Origin: Aculops lycopersici
Lineage: Eukaryota > Arthropoda > Arachnida > Trombidiformes > Eriophyidae
Assembly: GCA_015350385.1 (NCBI GenBank)
Contig: WNKI01000004.1
Coordinates: 942,437 to 1,006,436, forward strand
DNA: 64,000 nt
Reading direction: 5' to 3'
Shown: positions 32,070-41,640 of the stretch, in pieces
How the letters are laid out: each line of letters opens with the position of its first letter
Numbering within the stretch: the stretch's first letter is position 1
Notes under the pieces: model-generated
What the model saw: the letters and a program-made list of their open reading frames with translations, nothing else
Database searches by the model: none
Told to the model about the DNA's origin: nothing
Translations under genes and position numbers: made by a program

Positions 32070-33119
32070 ATGAGAATCGGCGGCATCATATTGCTGCTCT
32101 ACCACATAATATTATGCTGGTATGGAGACGCAAATTTACCCCAACTATTTACATCAACAACAAATATCTTCACATTAGTCAATGCTCAAGAGCAACCCCA
32201 CAGTAATCATTATAATAGTAATAGTAATCACCATGATTTCAATAATAATAATATTAATCAAAACCAAAATCAGAATATCCACCAGAACCAGCAGCCACCT
32301 GTTGTTATAAACAAGCAAAGAGAGTTTATTGTTGGCGCTGGAGCCAATATTAGTCTGCCATGTTCAGCTCGTGGAACTCCGCCGCTGACTTTTGTTTGGT
32401 TTCAAGATGATAGAAATATGACCACAGGTAATCAGAAAGATCCCCCGCCAAGTACTAAATTACTGGAGGAGAAACGCTACGAGATTGCCGAAATTGTTGA
32501 GGAGTCATCAAATATAACAACAAGTATATTGCACCTGATCGACCTAAGAGTCACCGACACGAGCATCTTCGTGTGTTGGGTTGAAAATGGAGCCGGATAT
32601 ACAATTGTAAATTACTCACTTATTGTAGATAGTTCGTTACCCGTCCAACCCCAACACCAGTCGCAATCGCATCAACCCCACGCCACGCCCATTGGTTTCC
32701 TAGGCAACAACGGCGGTGGACTCTTTGCAACTGGCTCCACTCAGGCCCAAGCTGTACTTGTTGGTTTGTTATTTTTGTTAATATTAGCGGCAGCAATAGC
32801 AATTCTAATACTTGTTCTCAAACAACGGGATTCGTCCAAGAGAAGGCAACACGAGCACGATTTAGAGGCCAACTCCACGAAGGGCTCAATGGTTGCAACA
32901 GGTGGCGGCGCCGGTTCTTCGCGAGCCTCGGACTCCGACGACGCCTCTGAATCGGGCGAGGACGACTACGGATTCAAGGACCAAACTGTTATGGCCGGCG
33001 ATTACGACGGTTTCATTGAACATATGCGCTCAGGTATAATCAATATGGACTATCACACGATGAGTCCTGTGATGCAATTTAACACAAACTCACCAAAGCC
33101 TCTAGCGACGATAATCTAA
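32070..33119 (+). CDS. single-Ig-domain type I membrane protein with PDZ-ligand tail, 349 residues
   Basis: ATG start followed by a hydrophobic signal peptide (about 4-17). An Asn/Gln-rich spacer (40-76) leads to one C2-type Ig domain at about 82-187: GANISLPCSARG (first Cys 98), FVWFQDD (Trp 110), and LRVTDTSIFVCWVENGAG (second Cys 169). The transmembrane helix is at about 229-250 (VLVGLLFLLILAAAIAILILVL), followed by a basic stop-transfer stretch. The 98-residue cytoplasmic tail is Ser/Asp-rich and ends LATII, fitting a class I PDZ ligand (T-I-I). The Ig-TM arrangement resembles the membrane-proximal half of Kekkon/LRIG-type proteins, but no leucine-rich repeats are encoded here. A neuronal or epithelial adhesion or signalling receptor is likely. 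An AATAAA lies 17 bases after the stop. Confidence 0.8.
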   Translation: MRIGGIILLLYHIILCWYGDANLPQLFTSTTNIFTLVNAQEQPHSNHYNSNSNHHDFNNNNINQNQNQNIHQNQQPPVVINKQREFIVGAGANISLPCSARGTPPLTFVWFQDDRNMTTGNQKDPPPSTKLLEEKRYEIAEIVEESSNITTSILHLIDLRVTDTSIFVCWVENGAGYTIVNYSLIVDSSLPVQPQHQSQSHQPHATPIGFLGNNGGGLFATGSTQAQAVLVGLLFLLILAAAIAILILVLKQRDSSKRRQHEHDLEANSTKGSMVATGGGAGSSRASDSDDASESGEDDYGFKDQTVMAGDYDGFIEHMRSGIINMDYHTMSPVMQFNTNSPKPLATII

Positions 33120-33135
33120 TGAGAATAATGATGAC

Positions 33136-33141
33136 AATAAA
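33136..33141 (+). terminator. poly(A) signal AATAAA for the Ig gene
   Basis: AATAAA on the plus strand starting 17 bases after the stop codon. If used, the mRNA would end before the stop of the convergent Gln-rich gene at 33341. Confidence 0.5.
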
Positions 33142-33340
33142 CCCACTAGTAAGTGGTGTTATGCCCCCTAATCATATCGAAAACTTATACGGTCTAATCT
33201 TTTCAACAAGCGATTGTTTTCTATCTTTTTATGTATCAAACTTCTTGATTGGGAAAAGTATAAGTGGTGATATTTATATATAGATATATTTATATTTAAT
33301 GCTACTCTTGATCTTTAACTTTAAAAACATTTCTTACTCT

Positions 33341-35788
33341 CTACATACGATGTGGTGGCATTGCGGACGCCGACGTTGCCGAGGAGGCCGACAGGTGCTG
33401 CTGCTGCTGAGATGTCAAGCTTGTATTTGGCCCAACATTCTGGTCGTTGATAATCTGTTGTTGGCCACTTGTTGCTGTTGCCGCCGAAGATGATGCCGTT
33501 AATCCAGTTGGCACTTGCGAGCTGAGAGGTGAGGAGGAGGATTGCGGTTGTGTTTGGGTTTGTGATTGGGATTGTAGGGAAGGTTGAGATGAGATTGCAG
33601 ATGGCGACGAGCTAATTGACGAGCTTGGTGCCATTGCGCTTGAGATAGGCGATGATGCCGCATAGTCCAGTTGGCTCATGTAGTTGTTGTTGTTTTGGTT
33701 TTGGTTTTGGTTTCCATTCGTATTAATGCTGCTACTGATGCCACTGCCACTGCTGCCACCTGATGGCATTATCGACTGCTGCAGCAGCTGCTGCTGCTGT
33801 TGTGATCCGTTTATTGGCATCTGAGATCCACTTGATGCTGATTGAACGCCATTGAGTATGTTCGAGTAGGCAGCCAGGTCGCCGCTAGCACCTGCTTGCT
33901 GGAGACTGTTCAACAAAGATTGAATGTCCTGTTGTTCCTCGTATTGTCTTTGATGATTGGCACTCATCTGATTGTTGATGTTGTTGTTGACCAACTGTTG
34001 TTGTTGCATGAAACCCTGAGGTGCCTGCACTGCCATTGGCATCGACATTGAGGCCGCCATTGCCATTTGCTGGCTCTGTTGGTTCTGCTTTCTAAATTGG
34101 TGTTGTTGTTGCTGTTGTTGTTGTTGTTCTTGCATGGTACTCGGCTGGGATGACAACGAGGCCTGATAATTGGCCAACGCTGCGGCAACTTCCGGTGAAG
34201 AGGCCGAGTAACTCTGGTCCGATAGGTACGAGCTCATTGGGTTTGTTTGTTGTTGTGATTGTTGCTGTTGGGCTGAGCTAAAATATTGCATCAGCTGACT
34301 GTTCGCCAATTGATTGTTTAGGGCATTAAAGTAATTGGTGTAGTGTTGTTGCTGTGCTCGCTCGCTAGGCGCCGCGCCACTTCCGCCACTTCGTTGTAAC
34401 TGCGACTCCATGAAGTTACCTAGCGACTGGGCGGCAGCCAACTGTTGCTGCTGAACGTGTTGCGCCTGGCTCGTTGGCGTCGACATTCGCCTCACATGAC
34501 GTCTTAGCATTGGATGTAGTGAGTAGCCGCCGGCGCCTGATGATGATCCACTTCCACTCGGCGCCACTGCGTTGGCTAAATTGTCAAGCGACTTTTCCTC
34601 AGTGGATAGGTAGAATGGAAATGAGACCAACTTTTTGAAACTAAACACCGGGGTTGCGTCGCTCTTCGAACTGTAACCTTGCGCTGCGGCAGCCTCTTGG
34701 TCACCCGCCGGTGCAAAGCCCGAGGTTCTAACTAGAGCATCCAAAACCTGGTGAAAATCGACCGAGTTGGGATTACCACCGCCGCCGCCTCCATTTCCGC
34801 CACCCCCGACTCCCATGCCTGGTGGTGGAGCCACGGCACTCGGGTGGGCATATGAGGCGGCTGCTTGTGGTTGGCCGGCTGAGGCTGCGGCCATAGCGGC
34901 CGCAAGCTGGGCATTGGCCATCGCAGCTGCGGATGATCCGTTCTGTTGCATCATTGCGCTAGATTGTTGCTGGCCACTTGAACCGGAAACTGTGGCCGCC
35001 TGATGAGCCTGTTGACTTGTTGGCGGTTGGACATATGAGTTGTAGGTTTGCGATGCCGCCGCGTACAGTGGACTATTGGCCAGAGCCATGGGCGCTGATG
35101 GGGTTGCTAGCAAATTGGGCGTTGCCCTAAGTGCCTGAGCTAAATGGTTTGCTGTGGCCGCCGCCGTTGGCCAAGCAACAAGTGCGCCCGCTCCCGAGGG
35201 CCCATAGGGATTGGCGGCAAACTGGGCCGGCGTTGCGGCATACATGGTGTTGGTTGATTGCGGCGAGTAGGTCGCAAAGGGCGACGCGTAAACTGCGTGC
35301 TGGCTAGCCGCTGCCGCGGCCATTTGAGCAGCAGCCATCTGTTGAGCCTGTTGCTGTTGGAGTTGTTGCTGCTGTTGTTGCTGTTGCACTTGTTGTTGTT
35401 GCTGCTGTTGCTGGATTTGCTGCTGATCCGTCCACTCGTTTCTATTCGATTGCGCCTGCTTCGACCTCTTGTTTCCGGTGAACAACTTTTTAAACATTTC
35501 TCCAATTGATCTCGGCGTCCTCAGTCTGGCGCCTGACGTGCCAATTGCAGCTGACGACGACGATGAACTAGATGGTGCTAGGCTCTCGCCGGAAGTGGAA
35601 ATTTTGGAGCTAGCAAGTGGCAGTTGAATTTGTGGTTGTTGTGGCAGGTGGAATGATGATAATGAGCTTGATGTAAGGGGCAGTGGTTGGCCATTGGCAT
35701 AGTCGTTGACAGTTTGACTGGCAAATTGGGCAACAACGCAAACGCTTCCTGTTAGCATTAGAACTGAGATTGTGATTAGCAGCGCCAT
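33341..35788 (-). CDS. Gln/Ala/Ser-rich secreted low-complexity protein, 815 residues
   Basis: The frame is open from an ATG at 35923, but I start at the ATG at 35788 because it begins a clean signal peptide (MALLITISVLMLTGSVCVVA, then QFASQ). The 45 codons above it contain a possible acceptor (CTGTGCACAG) directly before this ATG. Few ordered parts are visible: RTPRSIGEMFKKLFTGNKR near mature residue 90, and TPVFSFKKLVSFPFYLSTEE in the middle. Both have a similar F/K-rich look. The rest is Gln runs (CAG/CAA-coded) with Ala, Ser and Met, and a Gly-rich patch. No cysteines remain after the signal peptide. It is probably a secreted matrix, silk/glue or cuticle-like protein, by composition only. 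It is convergent with the Ig gene (221 bases between stops). Confidence 0.68.
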   Translation of the reverse strand: MALLITISVLMLTGSVCVVAQFASQTVNDYANGQPLPLTSSSLSSFHLPQQPQIQLPLASSKISTSGESLAPSSSSSSSAAIGTSGARLRTPRSIGEMFKKLFTGNKRSKQAQSNRNEWTDQQQIQQQQQQQQVQQQQQQQQLQQQQAQQMAAAQMAAAAASQHAVYASPFATYSPQSTNTMYAATPAQFAANPYGPSGAGALVAWPTAAATANHLAQALRATPNLLATPSAPMALANSPLYAAASQTYNSYVQPPTSQQAHQAATVSGSSGQQQSSAMMQQNGSSAAAMANAQLAAAMAAASAGQPQAAASYAHPSAVAPPPGMGVGGGGNGGGGGGNPNSVDFHQVLDALVRTSGFAPAGDQEAAAAQGYSSKSDATPVFSFKKLVSFPFYLSTEEKSLDNLANAVAPSGSGSSSGAGGYSLHPMLRRHVRRMSTPTSQAQHVQQQQLAAAQSLGNFMESQLQRSGGSGAAPSERAQQQHYTNYFNALNNQLANSQLMQYFSSAQQQQSQQQTNPMSSYLSDQSYSASSPEVAAALANYQASLSSQPSTMQEQQQQQQQQHQFRKQNQQSQQMAMAASMSMPMAVQAPQGFMQQQQLVNNNINNQMSANHQRQYEEQQDIQSLLNSLQQAGASGDLAAYSNILNGVQSASSGSQMPINGSQQQQQLLQQSIMPSGGSSGSGISSSINTNGNQNQNQNNNNYMSQLDYAASSPISSAMAPSSSISSSPSAISSQPSLQSQSQTQTQPQSSSSPLSSQVPTGLTASSSAATATSGQQQIINDQNVGPNTSLTSQQQQHLSASSATSASAMPPHRM

Positions 35789-38745
35789 CGTGGGCTGTGC
35801 ACAGGTGGCTGTGAGGGTTTTGCTACAGGTTAGCAGATTGGCAAGCCTCTTAATGTTAAGTGATTGGTCAGGCTCAATGGCGCCGCTACCACCACCACGT
35901 CTTCTCCTTTTGTGGTTGATCATTTTGATTGTCTTTTTCTTTGACTTTATAATATAATCAGTAAGATAAGTTTATGAATCGTTCAATTCTTTTCTTTATC
36001 AACTCGTTGAATTGATTGATGCGATATCAATATATCATCAAATCTATCTCGTGTCGCTTCTTAATGCTGTTGTCATCTTGTTTCCAAATCCCCCTCTCAA
36101 ACTCTTTCAGAATGGCTTCCTTTGCTTTTCGAAAAACTATCACTTTTCCATTCGCTCAATTTCTTAGTCTCCACTGAGTGGCGTCGGAACTGACTGACTG
36201 ATTCTAGAATCGAGAGAGTGGATAAAATGGAGAAACACAATAATAATTTTCTATATATCCATCTACCTGAACACTGCTACTTTTCTCAAACTGAAACCTC
36301 CAACACTAACACCACTACTTCCACTGACCGGCAATTGCGTGTAATCAGCTCACAATGGCGACTATCTCTCTTTCTTCTAGCGTTAAACTCGACTAGCGTG
36401 CCTCCTGGCTTCTCTTTTCTGTTGCCGCGGTTACCTCGGCAAGCTTAGGTCATTGAAGATAGAGTGAGAGAGAAACGAAAACTGAAACACTCGCTACTTG
36501 TTGCAGTAGCTTGCTACTGCTGCTGCTGCTGCCACCGCTAGAATAGTTGCTCAAAAGTGACGGCAACTCCATAAAGCTAAGCCTAAGGGATACGCACTAG
36601 TTACCTAGATATACCAAACCAACCGCTAGCCTGCAGTCACCACTAGAGCCACTAGAGAGTTTTCCTTCCCCTTTTCTCAGCTCTGCCACTTCTTTAGTTT
36701 CTTTTCGCTTCGTCTCGTTTCGCGAACTACTCACTCGAGAGTTGCGAAGGTTAGCGCCAAGAGCGAGAGAATTTGAATTGCGCCAGTCGAATGAGCAGCG
36801 GCCACTTGTTGCTTGCCTTTCTTTCGGCCACTTTGCCCATTAGGATTGGCCATCACACTGGCCAGCCTTCGCGCACTTGTTGATGCGGCAACAGCGGCGC
36901 CAGTTGCGCCGCTCGCTGCAGTAATAGCTACAGCAACAAGTGAAGCCACCTGAGGACTCCGCAAGCTCGACGGGCTATCTTGCCAGAACCAAGCTAGCGG
37001 TTACTCTGTGTGTGTCAGCGCATTTGCGTCACATACACACAAACACTCTCAGTGACGGCGGCGAAATTGGCGGCCGCAATTTCTCTTCTCTCGTCTGCCT
37101 ATCTACTAGCTGATGATTCAAATGAAGCCTCTTAGGCAACTTGAGCCGCCAGGAGAGAGTAGCAGTCAATCCAAAATGGAAGGCGGCGAGTTCATCTTGT
37201 GCCGCCGAGCGAGCAAACTCAACCAGCTGCTTTCTCTCCTCCTCCTCCTCCCTCTTTTCCGTCGTCGACTATCTTCAACCTCGAGCGGCTGCCGATTCTT
37301 ACTACCTCCCGAGCAACTGCAGGGCACTTGCTGTGGTCGAATGGTGATGGTGCTGCCGCCGCATCACGTCGGATTGAGTCGAATCAAGCGGCGCTAGCCG
37401 GCATTCAAATCTAACGGGAGCCACAAGATCGACAGCCGGAGCAAGGAGAGTTGAGTGGTGCCAGCCAAACAGCCAATCGACAATCACTTCCACTGGAAGC
37501 CAATCACTTGTAGCGGCAAAGATTCACACACATACATTCCACCATCACCATCACCATAAGTAGCGACCATTTGACTCGCTTGGTGCGTCAGGTGAATTAC
37601 CTGCGGGCGCTCGAGGCGGAACAGTCGCTAGCAGGTAAAGTGGGGAAGTCGATTTGCTGGAGAGAGGGAGTGACTAGCATGAGTCCACTGACACTTGTTG
37701 CCGCATCTACATGTCTGTTGTGCCGCGGGTACACACGGACAAGATAGCCACCAGCAGCCATGCTCTCGCCTTCGATTGCTTGCTCATATTGTGGTCGTCT
37801 CCTTCTCCAGTCATAAGCTTGCCAGCCAGTCAACCACCTGTAAGGATTGCGAGGTCCCCATTGCTGCTAGACCCTTCAAGGTTCATTGGCTGGCCTGCTT
37901 GCTTCGTGTGTGTCACTTTCTCCGTCTTTGTCTTTATATAAATTTTACTTACTACCTACCTGGCGATGGTTTTTTTGAACACAATTCGACAATCACCGCG
38001 ACCAATGACGACGACGACGACGACGACTAAGCAATCGGCGGACGAACGGACAACAAGTCGGTGGACATTAAATGGCGCCTGTCTGTCTATCTGTCTGACT
38101 AGCTGGCCAATTCGTCGACTAGCTGGCTACCTGGTGGAGCTTCATCGGTTCAGGTAAGCAGCTAGCTGCTGCCACCCGAACTGGCAGCTCTGACGAGGTT
38201 GATGTTTTGCGCGCTTGTTGAGGCTTTGGCCACTTAATTATGGGACATTTCGCGATGCTAACATGTCTGTTACCTCAACATCAACATCAACATCCTCAAC
38301 GATGAAGAAAACGGCAACGACCACCAGCAATCTACTAGGCGGAAAGAGCCAACCGAGTCAGTTGACTTTCTCTTCCCTCTAAGGCAAGTCGCCGGTGGCT
38401 CAACTGCAGCCACAGGTCGGTTATGTTATTGCTACGGCCAATGTGCTATTACTAAAAGACTGAACCCCGCTAGCGTGTGATCTATCGGAGACTGCAGTGC
38501 GAGTAAATTGGTCAGCTCAAGGGAGTGGACGTTGTCTTGGAAGTTAGGCATATTCCTCAACTTTCTCATTTGATTGCGTGAACCACGAAGGTACCAGAAA
38601 GTTTCGGACTACCAAATATAACCGACCAATGGAACCATTGGTCGGCTTGCTTCATTGCAACCAACCAACCAACCACCGCAAGGGTGAACAAACCAAACCA
38701 ACCACCAGTGTGACAGGCAGGCCAGATTGCCGAACGGCGAGCTAT

Positions 38746-38768
38746 CAAGCGAGCCTCTGGCTCGCTTG
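38746..38768. repeat. perfect inverted repeat, 10-bp stem, 3-nt loop
   Basis: CAAGCGAGCC, loop TCT, GGCTCGCTTG. Confidence 0.85.
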
Positions 38769-38925
38769 CCAGTGGCTACCTGTCAATTGATTACTCGAAA
38801 ATATCGGAGAAGTGAAATTGTTTGTAGTTCCCTGTAAGTAGAATAGTTTTGCTTCAGGTAAAAGAGGAACGCTGAGTGGCAGAGATGAAAAAGTTCAATT
38901 TGCCTCGAATGTCGAGCGCGTCATA

Positions 38926-38949
38926 AGCTTGCCAGGTAACTGGCAAGCT
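38926..38949. repeat. perfect inverted repeat, 10-bp stem, 4-nt loop
   Basis: AGCTTGCCAG, loop GTAA, CTGGCAAGCT. The left stem and loop create CCAGGTAA, a donor-like or CAGGTA-type site. Confidence 0.85.
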
Positions 38950-39548
38950 CCAAGAAACTACTACTCGCTGCTGAACAAGATGATTGTCGATTCTTTCACC
39001 TGTTCACCGAGGTCGCCAAGATTGTCGGCGCTCCATCAGATCAGTCGTTGAGTTGGTTTGCCTCTCGAGATGAATTCTATCACTTTTGTCTTTATTACCT
39101 CTATCATTATTATCGCAAGCGAGCTACAGCAAGTGCCAGCCGGGCAGCCAACGAATTCGCTGGCTGGTAAGCGAACACTTGTTGCTCGCTCCTGTTGCCA
39201 ACAACGGCGACAGTGGCCTAGTTTTCAAGCCGACAAGCAAGTGAGACGGCAGGCCAATGAAATCTTGCAAAATCCAACTCACCTGCTGCTCGCTGAGTGA
39301 AAAATGGAAATTGAACTGCTCTTTGGTTTCATGTTGTTGGTCTTGTTGCCATGAATTGAATAGCTCGCAATACTTGGGTAATAGATTCTCTTCTAGTTCA
39401 CCTCTTTGGTTTATCCTCAACACTGACCGATGAACTTTCATTGCAATTGTGTAATTTTCCCTTCTTGTTGTGCACATGTGTTTCCCTTTTTACCTTCTCT
39501 ACTCTCTACGGACACTCATTCGTTTCAATCTAACCTCTGTCATCTCTG

Positions 39549-40823
39549 CTATTGAATTTGCGTTTTCACCAAGAATGGCGACCTAAATGACCCCAGGTAT
39601 ACGCTTCCTTGTCCATCGGGGCTTGCTTCGCTAACGAAACCAAAGGTGTCAGAGCCAAAGAATCGCGTGGCGCCTGTTGATAAGTTGTACTCAATAACGG
39701 CCGACTTGTCAGCAGCGAGAATTCGATAGTTGATGTGGCCCGATTTTAGTTCAAGCGACAAGACGTTGAGAAGCGGGTGGGGAAGTACATTATCATATAC
39801 AAAACCTAATAGTTTACCAAGACCGAATAGAAATCGAGCATATGCTCTTCTGATAACAGGCATTAAGGCCAGATGATCAATTAGCTCTTTGCCGTTCAGT
39901 TTGACAAATGGCAGTGCAATGTAGGCTAGGTCGCCTTGAATAATAATATTGTCAGGATTACCTGGAGTCACCGGGATCAAAACCTTCTTTCGTATTGCCC
40001 ATAACTTGTCACCTGTTTTGGCTGTCTCGAAAGCCCTACGAACTTCAGGCAACTTGATCGAGCTAATGGAGGCTTTGGTTGTCTCGGCAAAAACTAGCCG
40101 ATCCCTAACGGCATCAACGTCAATTCCATTGGGTGTCATGAGCTCGTCTACAACTGTCACCTGTTTGCCTGATGTCAAGTCTAAGGCCACAATTTTACCC
40201 GAGTCTTCAAGTTCTAAGATGCTCCACGCGATTTGCAACAAGTCAAAGCGAGTGGATGAAACTGAGATGTAGGCCAAGTTTGGCGATTTGGGATCGATTT
40301 GGAATGAGTTGTAGAGGTTGATTTTGCTAGCTGACTTTGGTCCAAGGAACGACTTTGCACCTGACCTGATGTCAACCTTGTAAAGTCCAGTAGTCGCTTC
40401 TAGGGCGTAGAGAGTCTCATTGACAAATCGCATTTGCAAGAATCTTCCGCATTCCGTTGACTTGGTGGCAACATTGTTCTTGCATTTTGGATTAAACTTG
40501 AGCACGTTTCTCAATTTGTAGCTTCGTTTTGGATCCAACTCAACAATTCGACCATCGGCTAGCCCCGTGTACAGGAGTCCACCTTTTGAGATGGCAACCG
40601 ATTCTGGGCCAAGGATTTGATTGACTTGAATATACTCCGGATTGTTGGCACTTAGTTTGTTGTTCCATTCTGGAATCACGAAGTTGAAGTTGATTGGATC
40701 ACGAGCCTTGGGCTCAATTGGAAAGTCATGGAATATAAAGTCAGGTATAAAGTTGACGACTAGTATTGAAACGAGAAGCACCACAATGCTTTTCGTAAAG
40801 ATATTGTAAATAAAATAAAACAT
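39549..40823 (-). CDS. APMAP: APMAP-like (strictosidine-synthase-fold) membrane protein, 424 residues
   Basis: The first ATG is at 40823 (MFYFIYNIFTKSIVV); the frame opens 8 codons earlier but only from TTG. An N-terminal signal anchor covers about residues 9-31. The lumenal or extracellular beta-propeller shows the family's blocks: ILGPESVAISKGGLLYTGLA, DGRIVEL, CGRFLQMRF, LYALEATTGLYKVD, LMTPNGIDVDAVRDRLVFAE, a PGNPDNIIIQGDLAYIALP block and FGFVSEASPDGQGSVYLGS. Members (APMAP in vertebrates, hemomucin-like proteins in insects) are single-pass type II proteins with arylesterase-like propellers linked to adipocyte differentiation or surface mucins; the natural substrate is not settled. The length matches APMAP and lacks the mucin tail of fly hemomucin. 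It is intronless in the coding part. Confidence 0.9.
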   Translation of the reverse strand: MFYFIYNIFTKSIVVLLVSILVVNFIPDFIFHDFPIEPKARDPINFNFVIPEWNNKLSANNPEYIQVNQILGPESVAISKGGLLYTGLADGRIVELDPKRSYKLRNVLKFNPKCKNNVATKSTECGRFLQMRFVNETLYALEATTGLYKVDIRSGAKSFLGPKSASKINLYNSFQIDPKSPNLAYISVSSTRFDLLQIAWSILELEDSGKIVALDLTSGKQVTVVDELMTPNGIDVDAVRDRLVFAETTKASISSIKLPEVRRAFETAKTGDKLWAIRKKVLIPVTPGNPDNIIIQGDLAYIALPFVKLNGKELIDHLALMPVIRRAYARFLFGLGKLLGFVYDNVLPHPLLNVLSLELKSGHINYRILAADKSAVIEYNLSTGATRFFGSDTFGFVSEASPDGQGSVYLGSFRSPFLVKTQIQ

Positions 40824-41245
40824 TTTGGTGGTGGTGTTAATAATCAACAGTCTATAATAATGAGTGTGTAAACGATTTGATTATTATTGCGTAAGTGTGA
40901 TGCAATTGTAAAATTATGATCTAATATAAAGATCTCTTTCCCAATGACTTTGAGCAGGTGGATTCAACGAGGAATTATCTAATAGCCTTGAAGCAACAGA
41001 ACTACCCTTAGTCAGCACACCACCGGCTCTCACTTCCTCGCTCTTTCTCTATCCCTATCACTTGTGTTGCTTATCTTCGCAATCGAGTGGTTCACTTGTC
41101 TACGAGACTCGCCCATGTGACAGTACGTGTTGCATGCGCCGTACAAGTTGATCGGTTAGTTTCGTTTCATCAGTTTAGGGGGCGCCACCGCTCAGCGGTG
41201 ATCCAACAAGTCGTCTTGCTGAAGTTTGGCGCGCAGCGCATATCG

Positions 41246-41270
41246 TCGCTTACGCTGCGTGCGTAAGCGA
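41246..41270. repeat. perfect inverted repeat, 10-bp stem, 5-nt loop
   Basis: TCGCTTACGC, loop TGCGT, GCGTAAGCGA. Confidence 0.85.
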
Positions 41271-41622
41271 GGAGTTTTACGCAATGGAACTTACGATGCC
41301 TTTGCCAAAATTTCCGCGATAACAACTCCAGCAACAAACCAGTTGCCCTCTATCTAATATTCTGGAAAGAGGGCGCAAAAAAGTGGCAGATTCAACTTAT
41401 ATTAGTTTTGTTGGCGGAAGTCCAGTGACCGGAACTGCGCGACAAAATTAAGTTTGGGCTGCACCTGGTGTCAGTTCAGAAACTTCCTCATTCGCTTAAG
41501 CTTGCGTCACTCGGTCTACTAGAATGGAGCAAGCTTTGAGCGAATATTCCAAACAAATTCGAATCAAGATTCTCGGCCTCGCCCATCAATTTCAAAGTTA
41601 AGCATCATCTACAGCTACAGCA

Positions 41623-41640
41623 GCAACAACAGGTTGTTGC
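41623..41640. promoter_or_regulatory. palindromic CAACAGGTTG site
   Basis: GCAACAACAGGTTGTTGC: 8-base arms around AG. It is the extended dyad version of the window-wide motif. A GAGCCACT-type CAACAAGTGGC copy follows close by (about 41658-41668). Confidence 0.5.

Larger units (their letters stand above)
35789..39548. other. noncoding region with hairpins and CAACARGT motifs
   Basis: About 3.8 kb with no convincing gene. The left end is the likely spliced 5' UTR of the Gln-rich gene. It contains GCCACTTGTTGC (36801-36812), more CACTTGTTG and CAACAAGTG sites (36495, 36875, 36931, 37691-37702, 39177), a short GAC run (about 38007-38028), and two perfect 10-bp hairpins at 38746-38768 and 38926-38949. 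Confidence 0.5.

Noticed and set aside
35258..35509. Leu-rich plus-strand ORFs opposite the CAG runs
   Set aside because: Antisense shadows of Gln-coding repeats.
35789..35923. 45-residue N-terminal extension of the Gln-rich protein
   Set aside because: It would bury the signal peptide, and an acceptor-like CAG lies just before the internal ATG; treated as 5' UTR/intron.
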